Shown in pieces: positions 47,687 through 55,201 of a stretch of DNA of 64,000 bases. Source of the DNA: Gammaproteobacteria bacterium (GTDB taxonomy: Bacteria; Pseudomonadota; Gammaproteobacteria; Pseudomonadales; Halieaceae). The notes below the pieces were generated by a model. The model saw nothing but the letters and a program-made list of their open reading frames with translations, was not told the DNA's origin and did no database searches. The stretch spans positions 186,001 to 250,000 of the forward strand of contig JANSYN010000005.1 of assembly GCA_024742415.1 (NCBI GenBank), read 5' to 3'. Within the stretch, counting starts at the first letter, position 1; every line of letters starts with the position of its first letter. Both the position numbers and the translations under genes were made by a program.

Positions 47687-48186
47687 TTTGCAGAAAAGGA
47701 TTCATGATAAGTAACGATTCCTTGAGGTAAATCCCCTTGAAATAACAAGGCTTGAAAATACTCCGGCGGTACACCTGGAAGCACCAAGCCCTCTCTAGGC
47801 TTGAAGCCAAAACGATGATAGTAGTTTGGGTCTCCGAGCAATACACAACCTTTAGCTTTTATATTCTTTAGCTCTTGAATGGCTGCATTCATAAGCTTCG
47901 AGCCAATACCTTTACTCTGATTATTGGGAAGAACTGAGATTGGGCCCAGACCATACCAACTATCTGCACTGTCGGAAATAGTGACAGGAGAAAGTGCCAC
48001 ATGACCAACGATATTGCCTCCATCTTCAGCAACAAGGGAAATCGATAATGCACCTGATTCACGAAGTGCTTTAACTATAAACTGCTCCGTATGATCGGTA
48101 TGTGGTGCCTCAAGAAATGCAGCTACAGTAACCTCATAGATACTTTGAGCATCGCTTGATTGTTCTTTTCGGATACTAATACTCAA
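47680..48186 (-). CDS. GNAT-family N-acetyltransferase (cassette 7)
   Basis: A 168-residue acetyltransferase. GLGPISVLPNNQSKGIGSKLMNAAIQEL is the acetyl-CoA-binding motif A (Q/RxxGxG/A as QSKGIG), followed by GCVLLGDPNYYHRFGFKP. The segment order matches YhbS-like GNAT enzymes, which are frequent integron cargo. The substrate is unknown; there is no sign that it is one of the aminoglycoside-modifying types. The stop is in attC 7. Confidence 0.9.
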   Translation of the reverse strand: MSISIRKEQSSDAQSIYEVTVAAFLEAPHTDHTEQFIVKALRESGALSISLVAEDGGNIVGHVALSPVTISDSADSWYGLGPISVLPNNQSKGIGSKLMNAAIQELKNIKAKGCVLLGDPNYYHRFGFKPREGLVLPGVPPEYFQALLFQGDLPQGIVTYHESFSAKG

Positions 48187-48204
48187 TCGGATATCTCCTT
48201 GAGG

Positions 48205-48285
48205 GTTAACGCCAAGCTTTGGGGCGGACCACGCAGTGGGCCGTCCCAGCAGCCGAAGGTTGCGACAACAGCGCCTTGTTATGCA
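48205..48285 (-). repeat. attC 6
   Basis: Core ends GTTAACGCCAAGC (about 48205) and GCCTTGTTATG (to 48285). The inner CAGCCGAAGGTTGCGACAAC recurs almost exactly in attC 1. Confidence 0.87.
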
Positions 48286-48626
48286 TTTTTACCCACTATT
48301 TTAGATAATCTTTCTACGGCCACTTTTGAACCGAAACGACCACACTTAATGTAATCAGGCTTCTCCGCATCTTCATCAGAACAGACTTTGCCCAAAACTT
48401 CCTCGGCTATTTTCTCGTGAAATAGGATACGTTGCTCGTACTTGTAGAGCAATGCTAATTCCTCCTCATCGGCTTCGTGACCATCTAGCGCGTAGTAATA
48501 AAAGAAGTTGTTGTACGCTTCACAGAACTTCCAAAACTCTAACTTTCCCGAGGCACAATCCCGCACAAGCTGATCATGTAAATCCAGCTTCTCTACAATA
48601 TCTTGTTCGGACTCAAAAATTACCAT
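48279..48626 (-). CDS. Hypothetical cassette protein (cassette 6)
   Basis: A 115-residue acidic, soluble protein, unrecognised. FWKFCEAYNNFFYYYALDGHEADEEELALLYKY suggests a helical fold with many aromatic residues; CGRFGSKVAVERLSKIV closes it. Related-looking small acidic proteins are common in cassette arrays. Its stop TAA is in attC 6. Confidence 0.7.
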   Translation of the reverse strand: MVIFESEQDIVEKLDLHDQLVRDCASGKLEFWKFCEAYNNFFYYYALDGHEADEEELALLYKYEQRILFHEKIAEEVLGKVCSDEDAEKPDYIKCGRFGSKVAVERLSKIVGKNA

Positions 48627-48640
48627 ATGACTCTATGTGC

Positions 48641-48723
48641 ATAACGCTGCCGGCACGGGCGAGCGGAACGCAGTGTAGCGAGTCCAGCGCACGCAGTGCG
48701 CGGTGTGCCCGGCCTTGTTATAT
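48641..48723 (-). repeat. attC 5
   Basis: Core ends ATAACGCTGCC (about 48641) and GGCCTTGTTATA (to 48723), with CGCACGCAGTGCGCG and GCCGGCACGGGC/GTGCCCGGCC arms. Confidence 0.88.
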
Positions 48724-48725
48724 TT

Positions 48726-49463
48726 TCACTCACCCGAAATGAGCTTCTTGATTTGAGAAATTATAAGGTCTCGACCTTCCTTCGATTTAGCTATTGATAC
48801 GGCTATATCCACAAGCTTATTGTTGGTTATCCTTGCCCATAATCCTTTCCGCATAACCTTTGCGGAGCTTTTGAACCCATCCATATCCTTTTTGATTCTG
48901 GTGAGTTCTTCTTTAGTAATTTTGCTTTCTTCCTCTAAAGTCTCAAACTTTGACAATAGCGCATCGAACTTCGACTCAATTTTTGCGATTTCATCAGCAT
49001 CAAATTTTCCATCAGGATCATCAATCGTTTCTTCAAACTTGTCTTCAATTTCTCTACGAAGATCGTCAAAAGACGAGTCAGCTTGTTCATCATGGGATAG
49101 CTCAGAATATAGATAGTGGCACCAGTTACGAAGATGTTCAGCTGCATCGCCAATATCGGCAATTTCGATCTTGTCTGTCTTCTTGTACTGGCCAGGCGAG
49201 TGAATCACATACACCGCGATCGATTTGTCTTTCCGCTCAGTTGAACCACCCATAACGGCTGTCAGCGCATTGCGCTGCGTGATCAGGTCGTACACTTCCT
49301 CTTCCGTAATCGTAAACTCGAACGATTCGTCATATTTGAAGTTCAGTCTGCACAAAATCTTCCCTTTTGGTGGAAAGGTAAAAGTGAAATCATTTGCTGA
49401 AAAATGCGTACTCCCGAACCCTTGCTTAAGTTCTTCTATAAATGTCTTATTGAGTTGGGCCAT
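48726..49463 (-). CDS. Hypothetical coiled-coil cassette protein (cassette 5)
   Basis: A 245-residue unknown, the longest non-transposase cassette gene. The N-terminal about 110 residues look globular (CRLNFKYDESFEFTITEEEVYDLI). Residues about 125-200 are a charged coiled coil (IAKIESKFDALLSKFETLEEESK). The C-terminal basic tail RDLIISQIKKLISGE is amphipathic. The ATG at 49463 is preferred over a GTG at 49469. It ends three bases before attC 5. Confidence 0.7.
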   Translation of the reverse strand: MAQLNKTFIEELKQGFGSTHFSANDFTFTFPPKGKILCRLNFKYDESFEFTITEEEVYDLITQRNALTAVMGGSTERKDKSIAVYVIHSPGQYKKTDKIEIADIGDAAEHLRNWCHYLYSELSHDEQADSSFDDLRREIEDKFEETIDDPDGKFDADEIAKIESKFDALLSKFETLEEESKITKEELTRIKKDMDGFKSSAKVMRKGLWARITNNKLVDIAVSIAKSKEGRDLIISQIKKLISGE

Positions 49464-49484
49464 AGGCACTCCATTGATTGAAAA

Positions 49485-49546
49485 TATAACGCCGCCAACA
49501 AGGGCGCGCGGTATGCGCGTCCCGCTGCTTGGCCTTGTTAAGTGCT
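49485..49546 (-). repeat. attC 4
   Basis: Core ends ATATAACGCCGCC (about 49485) and GGCCTTGTTAAG (to 49546), short type with GCGCGCGGTATGCGCGTC as inner palindrome. Confidence 0.88.
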
Positions 49547-49934
49547 ACCGAGCTATAACTATACACAATGAAACCAGCGACAAAGGAATAACAACCCAAA
49601 ATATAGGCGATTTATAGAAAGTGAGGCTCGTCTCAACTGGGGCTAGGACTTTTATGGGCACCAGATAGGCATACATAATCCACAGACCAGCAGATGCTAT
49701 GAGAGTCCAAGCGATAACCGGCGCCAATGTAAGCGCCTCTCGAAAATAGACTATAGGTAAAAAGTACAAGACTAATAGAATGCACGAATACAGGAGTACA
49801 TGTGGAATACTAAATCGAAGAGGCGCAGAACAAGAAATGCAACCCTTCTCCTGCTCATCTGGTGGTGTAGATAGCATATTCTTCAAAGAAGGCATTGAGC
49901 GCGAACTACAGTTGGGGCACTGAAACGGAGTCAT
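49545..49934 (-). CDS. Zinc-ribbon membrane protein (cassette 4)
   Basis: A 129-residue protein with an N-terminal zinc-ribbon-like set of cysteines (FQCPNCSS and CISCSAP) followed by three hydrophobic helices (about residues 44-62, 70-95, 108-127). The layout resembles small Zn-ribbon membrane proteins of the DUF983-like kind, without firm assignment. The frame is open to 50015 but its first 27 residues are attC 3 in translation; the ATG at 49934 is the sensible start. Confidence 0.72.
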   Translation of the reverse strand: MTPFQCPNCSSRSMPSLKNMLSTPPDEQEKGCISCSAPLRFSIPHVLLYSCILLVLYFLPIVYFREALTLAPVIAWTLIASAGLWIMYAYLVPIKVLAPVETSLTFYKSPIFWVVIPLSLVSLCIVIAR

Positions 49935-49936
49935 GC

Positions 49937-50026
49937 ACTTAACGCCTGTGGCTGCGGGCGCGCAAACCGCGCAGCGGTTTGGGTGTCCGGCGACCGAAGG
50001 GAGCGTACAGCCCACACTTGTTAAGG
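49937..50026 (-). repeat. attC 3
   Basis: Core ends CTTAACGCC (about 49937) and ACTTGTTAAGG (to 50026), with AACCGCGCAGCGGTTT as in attC 9 and a GTCCGGCGACCG arm. Confidence 0.87.
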
Positions 50027-50500
50027 TGCTTGCTCGACATTTAGCACCATACCCGAAACCATGTAAGTTGCCTTTATGGGTTTTGCACCAACGTCCATTG
50101 AAAACTTGCGGCCGGCAACATTTAGATTTAACCGATTGCTGCCAACATAATGATATTCAATTGGATAAGGCTCACCAAGATTGAGATTGCTAACAAGCGC
50201 AGCTTGTTCAGTGATGTTGCCGGGCTGACCAAATGAGTAAAATGCAGTTATGCCCTGTTTGCCATCTAGCTTGATGATACCCACACTAAAAAATATGGCG
50301 TCATCACTGGTGTAAAAATCTATTTTTGTTGTTGGCGCATAAGTGGGGTCACTGTCGTTTAACGAAAGGATCGTGACCTTTAAATTAGAGGCCTCTGCGG
50401 ATAAATCTCTAATCGCAAATTCACCAGCTTTGACATCAATCTCCGTGGCCATAGTCTGGCCACAAAATAGAATGACGAGAATTGAGACTATCCTTTGCAT
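50021..50500 (-). CDS. Secreted hypothetical protein (cassette 3)
   Basis: A 159-residue unknown with a signal peptide of about 21 residues (SILVILFCGQTMA) and a mature domain rich in beta-strand-type sequence (KIDFYTSDDAIFFSVGII, YHYVGSNRLNLNVAGR), probably periplasmic. The ATG at 50500 is preferred over a GTG at 50509 that lies against attC 2. Its stop TAA lies in attC 3. Confidence 0.7.
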   Translation of the reverse strand: MQRIVSILVILFCGQTMATEIDVKAGEFAIRDLSAEASNLKVTILSLNDSDPTYAPTTKIDFYTSDDAIFFSVGIIKLDGKQGITAFYSFGQPGNITEQAALVSNLNLGEPYPIEYHYVGSNRLNLNVAGRKFSMDVGAKPIKATYMVSGMVLNVEQAP

Positions 50501-50508
50501 GCCTTGCA

Positions 50509-50566
50509 CCTTAACGCTTCAGGCTGCGGCACGCGTAGCGTGTCCGTAGCCCTGACTTGTTATGTG
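50509..50566 (-). repeat. attC 2
   Basis: Core ends CTTAACGCTTC (about 50509) and GACTTGTTATG (to 50566), with GGCACGCGTAGCGTGTCC as inner palindrome; the shortest site of the array. Confidence 0.88.
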
Positions 50567-50892
50567 ATTTTCTGTAGTCGCTTCTTCGCTTCATTGGCTG
50601 TCATCTCAGGCCTTTCGCATTGATGCAGTTCGACAACTTTGTTTCTGTACTCAGTTTTGATGGTTTTGGGCTGCTTGGATGATGCGCTTGCCAACTCATT
50701 TGCATACACATCTTCAAGAAGATGATACGACTCAACTTGTTTGAGTAGCTGGCTAATGTTTCGTTTGTTCGATTCATTTTCATTTTTAAGATTCTGAATC
50801 TGGGCACTCGAGCGACCGGCAAATATGGTGAGGAAACCAGTAATCAGAACTGAGGCTAGTAAAAATAATCCATTTGTAATTTCTGGGCTCAT
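50560..50892 (-). CDS. Membrane-anchored coiled-coil hypothetical protein (cassette 2)
   Basis: A 110-residue unknown with an N-terminal transmembrane helix (about residues 7-26, GLFLLASVLITGFLTIFAG) and a coiled coil from about residue 32 to 68 (IQNLKNENESNKRNISQLLKQ). The C-terminus is basic and polar. The stop is in attC 2. Function unknown. Confidence 0.7.
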   Translation of the reverse strand: MSPEITNGLFLLASVLITGFLTIFAGRSSAQIQNLKNENESNKRNISQLLKQVESYHLLEDVYANELASASSKQPKTIKTEYRNKVVELHQCERPEMTANEAKKRLQKIT

Positions 50893-50913
50893 AGCATGGT
50901 GCTCGCTAGATCA

Positions 50914-51000
50914 CATAACGCCTTGGTTTGGGGCGCGGAAAAGCGCAGCTTTTTGGCGTCCCAGCAACCGAAGGTTGCGACAACACCACCTTGTTATGTG
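50914..51000 (-). repeat. attC 1 (nearest the expected attI side)
   Basis: Core ends ACATAACGCC (about 50914) and ACCTTGTTATG (to 51000). The CAACCGAAGGTTGCGACAAC stretch is shared with attC 6. Confidence 0.87.
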
Positions 51001-51042
51001 TTTCTTGCGCCATAAGCTTCTCTACTACCAAAAGCATGCCAG

Positions 51043-51537
51043 TTAACGATAGATTTCCGCTGAAGCGTCTATCTCATCGACGGGTAATTGCGCCACAAAC
51101 GACTGAAACTCCTTGGTGAAGTACTCGCTACGCTGGTTCCAATACCAAGTAAAACCCGGCGCCGGCACCGCCGCTTTCATCGCCGAGGACATAGATGTGT
51201 ACATCTCCTCATCCAATGTTCCCTCCTGCCCTAAGAAGTACATAGTCTGGTAGATCAACATAACGCTATGAACTGCCATCATGAACTGCACTGCTTCATC
51301 CTTCGTCAAGCTTTCCGGCTCACTCATACCTTTACGCCATATCGCCGAAGCTTGGGCGCTCACACCTAATCCGTTATACCAACTCTGCAAACCCGCGGTT
51401 ACATTATGAGCGGTTTCTGAACGCACCTGCTTTGAGTTTTCCGATAGCTGCAATCCCACAAAAATAAGGGACAGTATGATGGCAACGCTACCTATAATTT
51501 CCGCCAAGTGGGCCCAGTCTTGGAGAGAGCGCCTCAT
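51043..51537 (-). CDS. Hypothetical single-pass membrane protein (cassette 1)
   Basis: A 164-residue protein whose start, WAHLAEIIGSVAIILSLIFVGLQLSEN, is one transmembrane helix followed by a polar helical domain containing WYNGLGVSAQASAIWRKGM and PGFTWYWNQRSEYFTKEF. I have seen this N-terminal pattern in many unnamed proteins of marine Proteobacteria. It is the first cassette if the array is read from the right. Its stop is about 40 bases before attC 1, an unusually wide spacing for this array. Confidence 0.7.
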   Translation of the reverse strand: MRRSLQDWAHLAEIIGSVAIILSLIFVGLQLSENSKQVRSETAHNVTAGLQSWYNGLGVSAQASAIWRKGMSEPESLTKDEAVQFMMAVHSVMLIYQTMYFLGQEGTLDEEMYTSMSSAMKAAVPAPGFTWYWNQRSEYFTKEFQSFVAQLPVDEIDASAEIYR

Positions 51538-51758
51538 AAGTGTTGCTCCTTCCTTATCATTGTGGATGTACTCATATCTTTCACCAGATTAAGGTACGAG
51601 ATTTTCCGTACGACTCAAATTTGAGCGGCCCATTCGGAACTCGGCACATAACAGCCAAGTATATGTTGTAGGTAAGTGTAGACATAATGTTTGAACACAG
51701 CCACAACTGTCTTACTCCGGAAACAAATGTCTATTTCTGGAAACAACCTCCCACCAGA
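51538..51758. other. Right boundary of the cassette array, possible attI remnant
   Basis: GCACATAACAGCC at about 51646-51658 has the outer core (GTTATGTGC on the minus strand) that should begin cassette 1, but no second core or palindrome follows on the right. GGAAACAA occurs twice 20 bases apart (51719 and 51739), as direct repeats flank some attI sites. A TATACT (minus strand, about 51662) could belong to a cassette promoter. Confidence 0.35.
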
Positions 51759-52157
51759 CTAGATCAAACTGATGTCTACATCGGCACATCGCTCTGCCAA
51801 TCCCGGAGTGACTCGGCTCTGCAATGCCAGGGTTTCGGCGGCCGAGTATCGCATCACCCATACGCGTTGCTGTTGGCTCCAGCGTGCACCAAGTTTCTTT
51901 GCCGCCTGACGTAGTGCAACCTCATCCCAATTGATGGTTACCGCTACTGGCTGCTGTTTTTTGTAGGCTTGCACAGCATTTAGCGAGACATTTTCAGGCG
52001 GTATATCGCGTGTATCTACAATGATCTCTATGGTGGTGTAGATCTCTCGCCTTGCGCGATCCTGTCGGTAGCGTACGGCTACCAGCCGGTCACCCCAGTG
52101 TCGTTGGAATCTTTTGCTGCCGGGCTGGCCGGGTTTGATGGTTCTTGTAACATCCAT
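51759..52157 (-). CDS. Conserved hypothetical protein next to the array
   Basis: A 132-residue basic protein: KPGQPGSKRFQRHWGDRLVAVRYRQDRARREIYTTIEIIV then a C-terminal block AAKKLGARWSQQQRVWVMRYSAAETLAL. Proteins with this pairing (GDRLVxVRYRxD and GxRWxxxxxxW) are widespread, often near mobile elements, and have no named function that I know. It is on the same strand as the cassettes but outside the attC-bounded part. Confidence 0.7.
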   Translation of the reverse strand: MDVTRTIKPGQPGSKRFQRHWGDRLVAVRYRQDRARREIYTTIEIIVDTRDIPPENVSLNAVQAYKKQQPVAVTINWDEVALRQAAKKLGARWSQQQRVWVMRYSAAETLALQSRVTPGLAERCADVDISLI

Positions 52158-52267
52158 TCGGGCAGGCCTGTTGCTGCTAGTGCGGCAACACTAGCATGCG
52201 GTGGCAGGTCTGTTCGTGAATGGGTTGTGATTGATGTGGTGTGAACGCTTTTGATGAAGCCGTGCCA

Positions 52268-53572
52268 TCAAATCGATTTGAAAAAAACCTTGGAGTTTCG
52301 TTGCAGGTTGTACAGCGCTTTCTTTTCGCTGGGTAAATCATTCTGCGAGCTTTCTACAAAACCCTGTTCGATAAACCAGTGAGCGGTTTGTGTGGTTAAC
52401 ACAAACACGCGGGTCAGGCCCAGCCTGCGGGCCTCTACTTCCAGAAGTTTGAGTAGTCGCTGGCCGCGCTGGCCGCCGCGATAATCCGGGTGCGAAACAA
52501 TGCACGCAATCTCGCCGCTGCCTTCTTCGGTGAAAGGGTACAAGGCGGCGCAGGCAATGATGCGGCCGTCTCGCTCCAGTAATCTGAACTGTGAAATTTC
52601 CTGCTCCAGCAATTCGCGTGAACGCTTCAGCAGGATGCCTTCCTGCTCCAGTGGCTCGATAAGCTCGAGAATGCCGCCCACGTCATCAATCTGGGCAATG
52701 CGGGATTGCTCGTAGTCGTCGTTGGCAACAAGCGTGCCGCTGCCGTCGTGGGTAAACAATTCTTCAAGCAGGGCGCAGTCATCTTTATAGCTGATGATCT
52801 GGCAGCGCGGCACGCCCTGCTGGCAGGCGCGTTTGGCCGTGTCCAGCAGCTTGGCCTGTGCATCGTTTGCCAATTGCAGGGTGTCCGCCTGCCCAACGGC
52901 GCACTGGCGAATCAGTTCACCGGCTTCATCGAGCAGGCCCTGTTCGCTACCAAACAGAATTAGTTTGTCGGCGTTGATGGCTGCAGCGCAGTGCACGGCT
53001 ATGTCTTCCAGGGCCAGGTTGAAGATTTCTCCGGTAGGGGAGTAACCCAGTGGCGATTGCAAAACAATGGAGCCGCCTTCCAGCAACTTGTGAATGCTGG
53101 CGCTGTCTACGCGGCGCACTTTACCGGTGTGATGAAAATCCACGCCGTCTACAACGCCAATGGGTTTGGCGGTGATGAAGTTGCCCGAGCACACGCGAAT
53201 TCTGGCGCCCTGCATGGGCGAGTTTGGCAAGCCCATTGAAAGCAGGGCCTCCATTTGCGCTCGCAGCGAACCGGCCGCATCCTTCACGTGCTCCATGGCG
53301 GCATTGTCTGTGACGCGTATGTTGTTGTGCACTGCGCTTTCCAGACCCGCTTTCGCCAAACGCTGCTCAATTTGCGGGCGTGAACCATGGACCAATACGA
53401 GCTTCACACCCAGGCTGTTGAGCAGCGCTATGTCGTGGATGATATTCGGGAAGTTGTCGTGTTGCGCAGCCGAGCCCCCCAACATCAGCACAAAGGTCTT
53501 GCCCCTGTGTGCGTTGATGTAGGGTGACGTGTTTCTGAACCAGCGGATGTGGTTCCGGCCCTTCGTCGTCAC
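52268..53572 (-). CDS. argA: N-acetylglutamate synthase
   Basis: About 434 residues: an N-terminal amino-acid-kinase-like domain (LVLVHGSRPQIEQRL, NSPMQGARIRVCSGNF) that binds arginine for feedback control, and a C-terminal GNAT domain (ACIVSHPDYRGGQRGQRLLKLLE) that acetylates glutamate. This is the first step of arginine synthesis. The end RNSKVFFKSI is strictly family-like. GTG at 53572 with GGAAG before it is preferred; an in-frame TTG at 53584 is possible. Confidence 0.96.
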   Translation of the reverse strand: MTTKGRNHIRWFRNTSPYINAHRGKTFVLMLGGSAAQHDNFPNIIHDIALLNSLGVKLVLVHGSRPQIEQRLAKAGLESAVHNNIRVTDNAAMEHVKDAAGSLRAQMEALLSMGLPNSPMQGARIRVCSGNFITAKPIGVVDGVDFHHTGKVRRVDSASIHKLLEGGSIVLQSPLGYSPTGEIFNLALEDIAVHCAAAINADKLILFGSEQGLLDEAGELIRQCAVGQADTLQLANDAQAKLLDTAKRACQQGVPRCQIISYKDDCALLEELFTHDGSGTLVANDDYEQSRIAQIDDVGGILELIEPLEQEGILLKRSRELLEQEISQFRLLERDGRIIACAALYPFTEEGSGEIACIVSHPDYRGGQRGQRLLKLLEVEARRLGLTRVFVLTTQTAHWFIEQGFVESSQNDLPSEKKALYNLQRNSKVFFKSI

Positions 53573-53704
53573 GGTATCTTCCAAGGTATTGATTATTGGC
53601 GATAAAGATTACAGAAAGACGCCCCCTCGCACTAAGGCAATAATGCACACAGTGCGGCGTTTGTGACCGGGCCGGCGTTCGGCGCTGCGCGATTACCCTG
53701 GACG

Positions 53705-54856
53705 TCAGAGGCAGTAGTGGCGAATAAACTGTTGGAGCAAGCGAATGGCCGGCCGAATCTGCTCGGTTTCAAGGTATTCGTCGGGCTGGTGGGCGCGGTC
53801 GATAGAGCCCGGGCCCATGACTATCGTTTCCATGCCCAGCTGTTGCAGGAAGGGGGCTTCTGTGGCAAACGCAACGGACTCTGCAGTGTGGCCCGTGAGT
53901 TTTTCAGCCAGCTGCACCAGTTCGCTCTCGGCTGGTTCTTCAAAAGGAGCAACATCATTAATGAGCGGGTTCAGTTCTACCTGCAGGCCGCGCTGGTCGC
54001 CGATGGCGGTCAGTCGCTGGCGCAACTCGTCGCGCGCAGCCTCGTTGTTGCCGCCAGGTACCATGCGCAAGTCAAAGTGCAGTTCGCTGGAGGCGCAGAT
54101 CCGGTTGGGGCTGTCGCCGCCATGGATGCAGCCGAGGTTCATCGTCGGCGTGGCAATGTCAAACAGGGGGTTGTGAAAGCGCTGGGCGAGCTCGCCCCGG
54201 TAGGCCAGCAAATCGCTGATCACCGCATGCATGCCTTCGAGCGCGTTATTGCCAAGGGCAGGGTTGGATGAATGTCCAGAGCGCCCGGTGACTCGCACCG
54301 ACTCCATCATTATGCCCTTGTGCATGCGTATGGGTGTGAGCGAGGTGGGTTCGCCAATGATCGCCGCCCGGCCCAGCGGACGCCCTTGTTGTGCCAGTGC
54401 CCGTGCACCGTTCATCGAGCTTTCTTCGTCAGCCGTGGCCAGAATGATGAGCGGCTGTTGCAGTGTGCTATCGGAAAAAGTGTGTGCTGCGGCCAGTGCA
54501 ACAGGAAAAAACCCCTTCATGTCAGTGCTGCCCAGGCCGTACAGGCGGTTCTCGCGTTCGCTCAACGCCAGTGGGTCACTCTGCCAGCGCCCTTCATCGA
54601 AGGGCACGGTGTCGGTGTGGCCTGCAAGCACCAGGCCGCCGGGGCCGCTACCGCGCGTTGCGATGAGGTTGGCCTTGGCGCCACCGGCAACGATGTCCTG
54701 GATCTCAACATGAAATCCCATCGCCGCCAGCCAGGTGCCGAGGAGGTCTATCACGCCTCGATTGCCCTGGTCCCAGCGCGGGTCGGTCGAGCTGACTGAC
54801 GCCGACCCCACCAGCTGGCGCAGTTGGTCGAGTAGAACCTGGTCCGTAGAGGGCAT
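53705..54856 (-). CDS. argE: Acetylornithine deacetylase
   Basis: A 383-residue M20-family metallopeptidase-like enzyme that releases ornithine from N-acetylornithine. Zinc-ligand motifs: LAGHTDTVPFDEGRW (His, Asp), ATADEESSMNGAR (catalytic Glu-Glu), and HFDLRMVPGG; the dimerisation domain begins TGRSGHSSNPALG. ATG at 54856 is preferred to the open frame from 54901. It precedes argA in the same direction, so both may be co-expressed for arginine synthesis. Confidence 0.95.
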   Translation of the reverse strand: MPSTDQVLLDQLRQLVGSASVSSTDPRWDQGNRGVIDLLGTWLAAMGFHVEIQDIVAGGAKANLIATRGSGPGGLVLAGHTDTVPFDEGRWQSDPLALSERENRLYGLGSTDMKGFFPVALAAAHTFSDSTLQQPLIILATADEESSMNGARALAQQGRPLGRAAIIGEPTSLTPIRMHKGIMMESVRVTGRSGHSSNPALGNNALEGMHAVISDLLAYRGELAQRFHNPLFDIATPTMNLGCIHGGDSPNRICASSELHFDLRMVPGGNNEAARDELRQRLTAIGDQRGLQVELNPLINDVAPFEEPAESELVQLAEKLTGHTAESVAFATEAPFLQQLGMETIVMGPGSIDRAHQPDEYLETEQIRPAIRLLQQFIRHYCL

Positions 54857-55201
54857 GGTGGAGTCACCGCTTGTTGGCTGATGGGCTGGCGCGCCGCGCA
54901 CCGGTGTGCTGGTTTGAAGCTGCTAGCGCTTGTGCATTACACAGTCTAGCCATTGCGCAGCACAAGGCCAAGCAAAGCCCGAGATTAGCACCGTCGTGCT
55001 GCGCCTGACGGGCGCAGCAATGGCAAGCCTGTGCGGTCTTGCGTCCGTTGGTACTGGCGTTAGCGCGTTAAACAGGCCAAAAAGCGCTATAAAGTCGGCA
55101 CTTGTGCTGATGTAGCACCTTTTCACTTTTCAGCCGCGCTGTTGTGGTGGCATGATCAAGGGCCGCAAAGCCATAAAATCAGCGGTCAAACAGAAAAGGT
55201 T
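54857..55201. promoter_or_regulatory. Divergent gap between argE and the GspE-like gene
   Basis: No gene seen in 345 bases. TGCTGCGCC (54997-55005) and GGCGCAGCA (55011-55019) form a perfect 9-base stem with a five-base loop. TATAAA at about 55085-55090 could be a -10 box for the plus-strand gene. No other structure is clear. Confidence 0.4.

Larger units (their letters stand above)
42490..51655 (-). mobile_element. Integron cassette array without integrase (CALIN type), 13 attC sites
   Basis: Thirteen attC-like sites of 57-100 bases are spaced by one gene or gene pair each. On the plus strand each begins with TAACGCN or close variants and ends with TTGTTA followed by the stop region of the next gene, that is, R' (GTTRRRY-like) and R'' (TAACAAG-like) cores flanking an imperfect palindrome. 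All cassette genes read on the minus strand, so an attI would be expected at the right end, near 51650. No integrase gene is found in the window. The array is bounded by core genes (sixA side, argA side) and looks AT-richer than they do. Confidence 0.93.

Noticed and set aside
47680-48186. Antibiotic-resistance cassette (aminoglycoside acetyltransferase)
   Set aside because: The GNAT gene resembles YhbS-like general acetyltransferases; nothing ties it to known resistance families.
41600-53600. Integron integrase gene
   Set aside because: No tyrosine-recombinase motifs (for example the RHxRY-type box or the intI-specific insert) in any listed frame on either strand around the array or elsewhere in the window.
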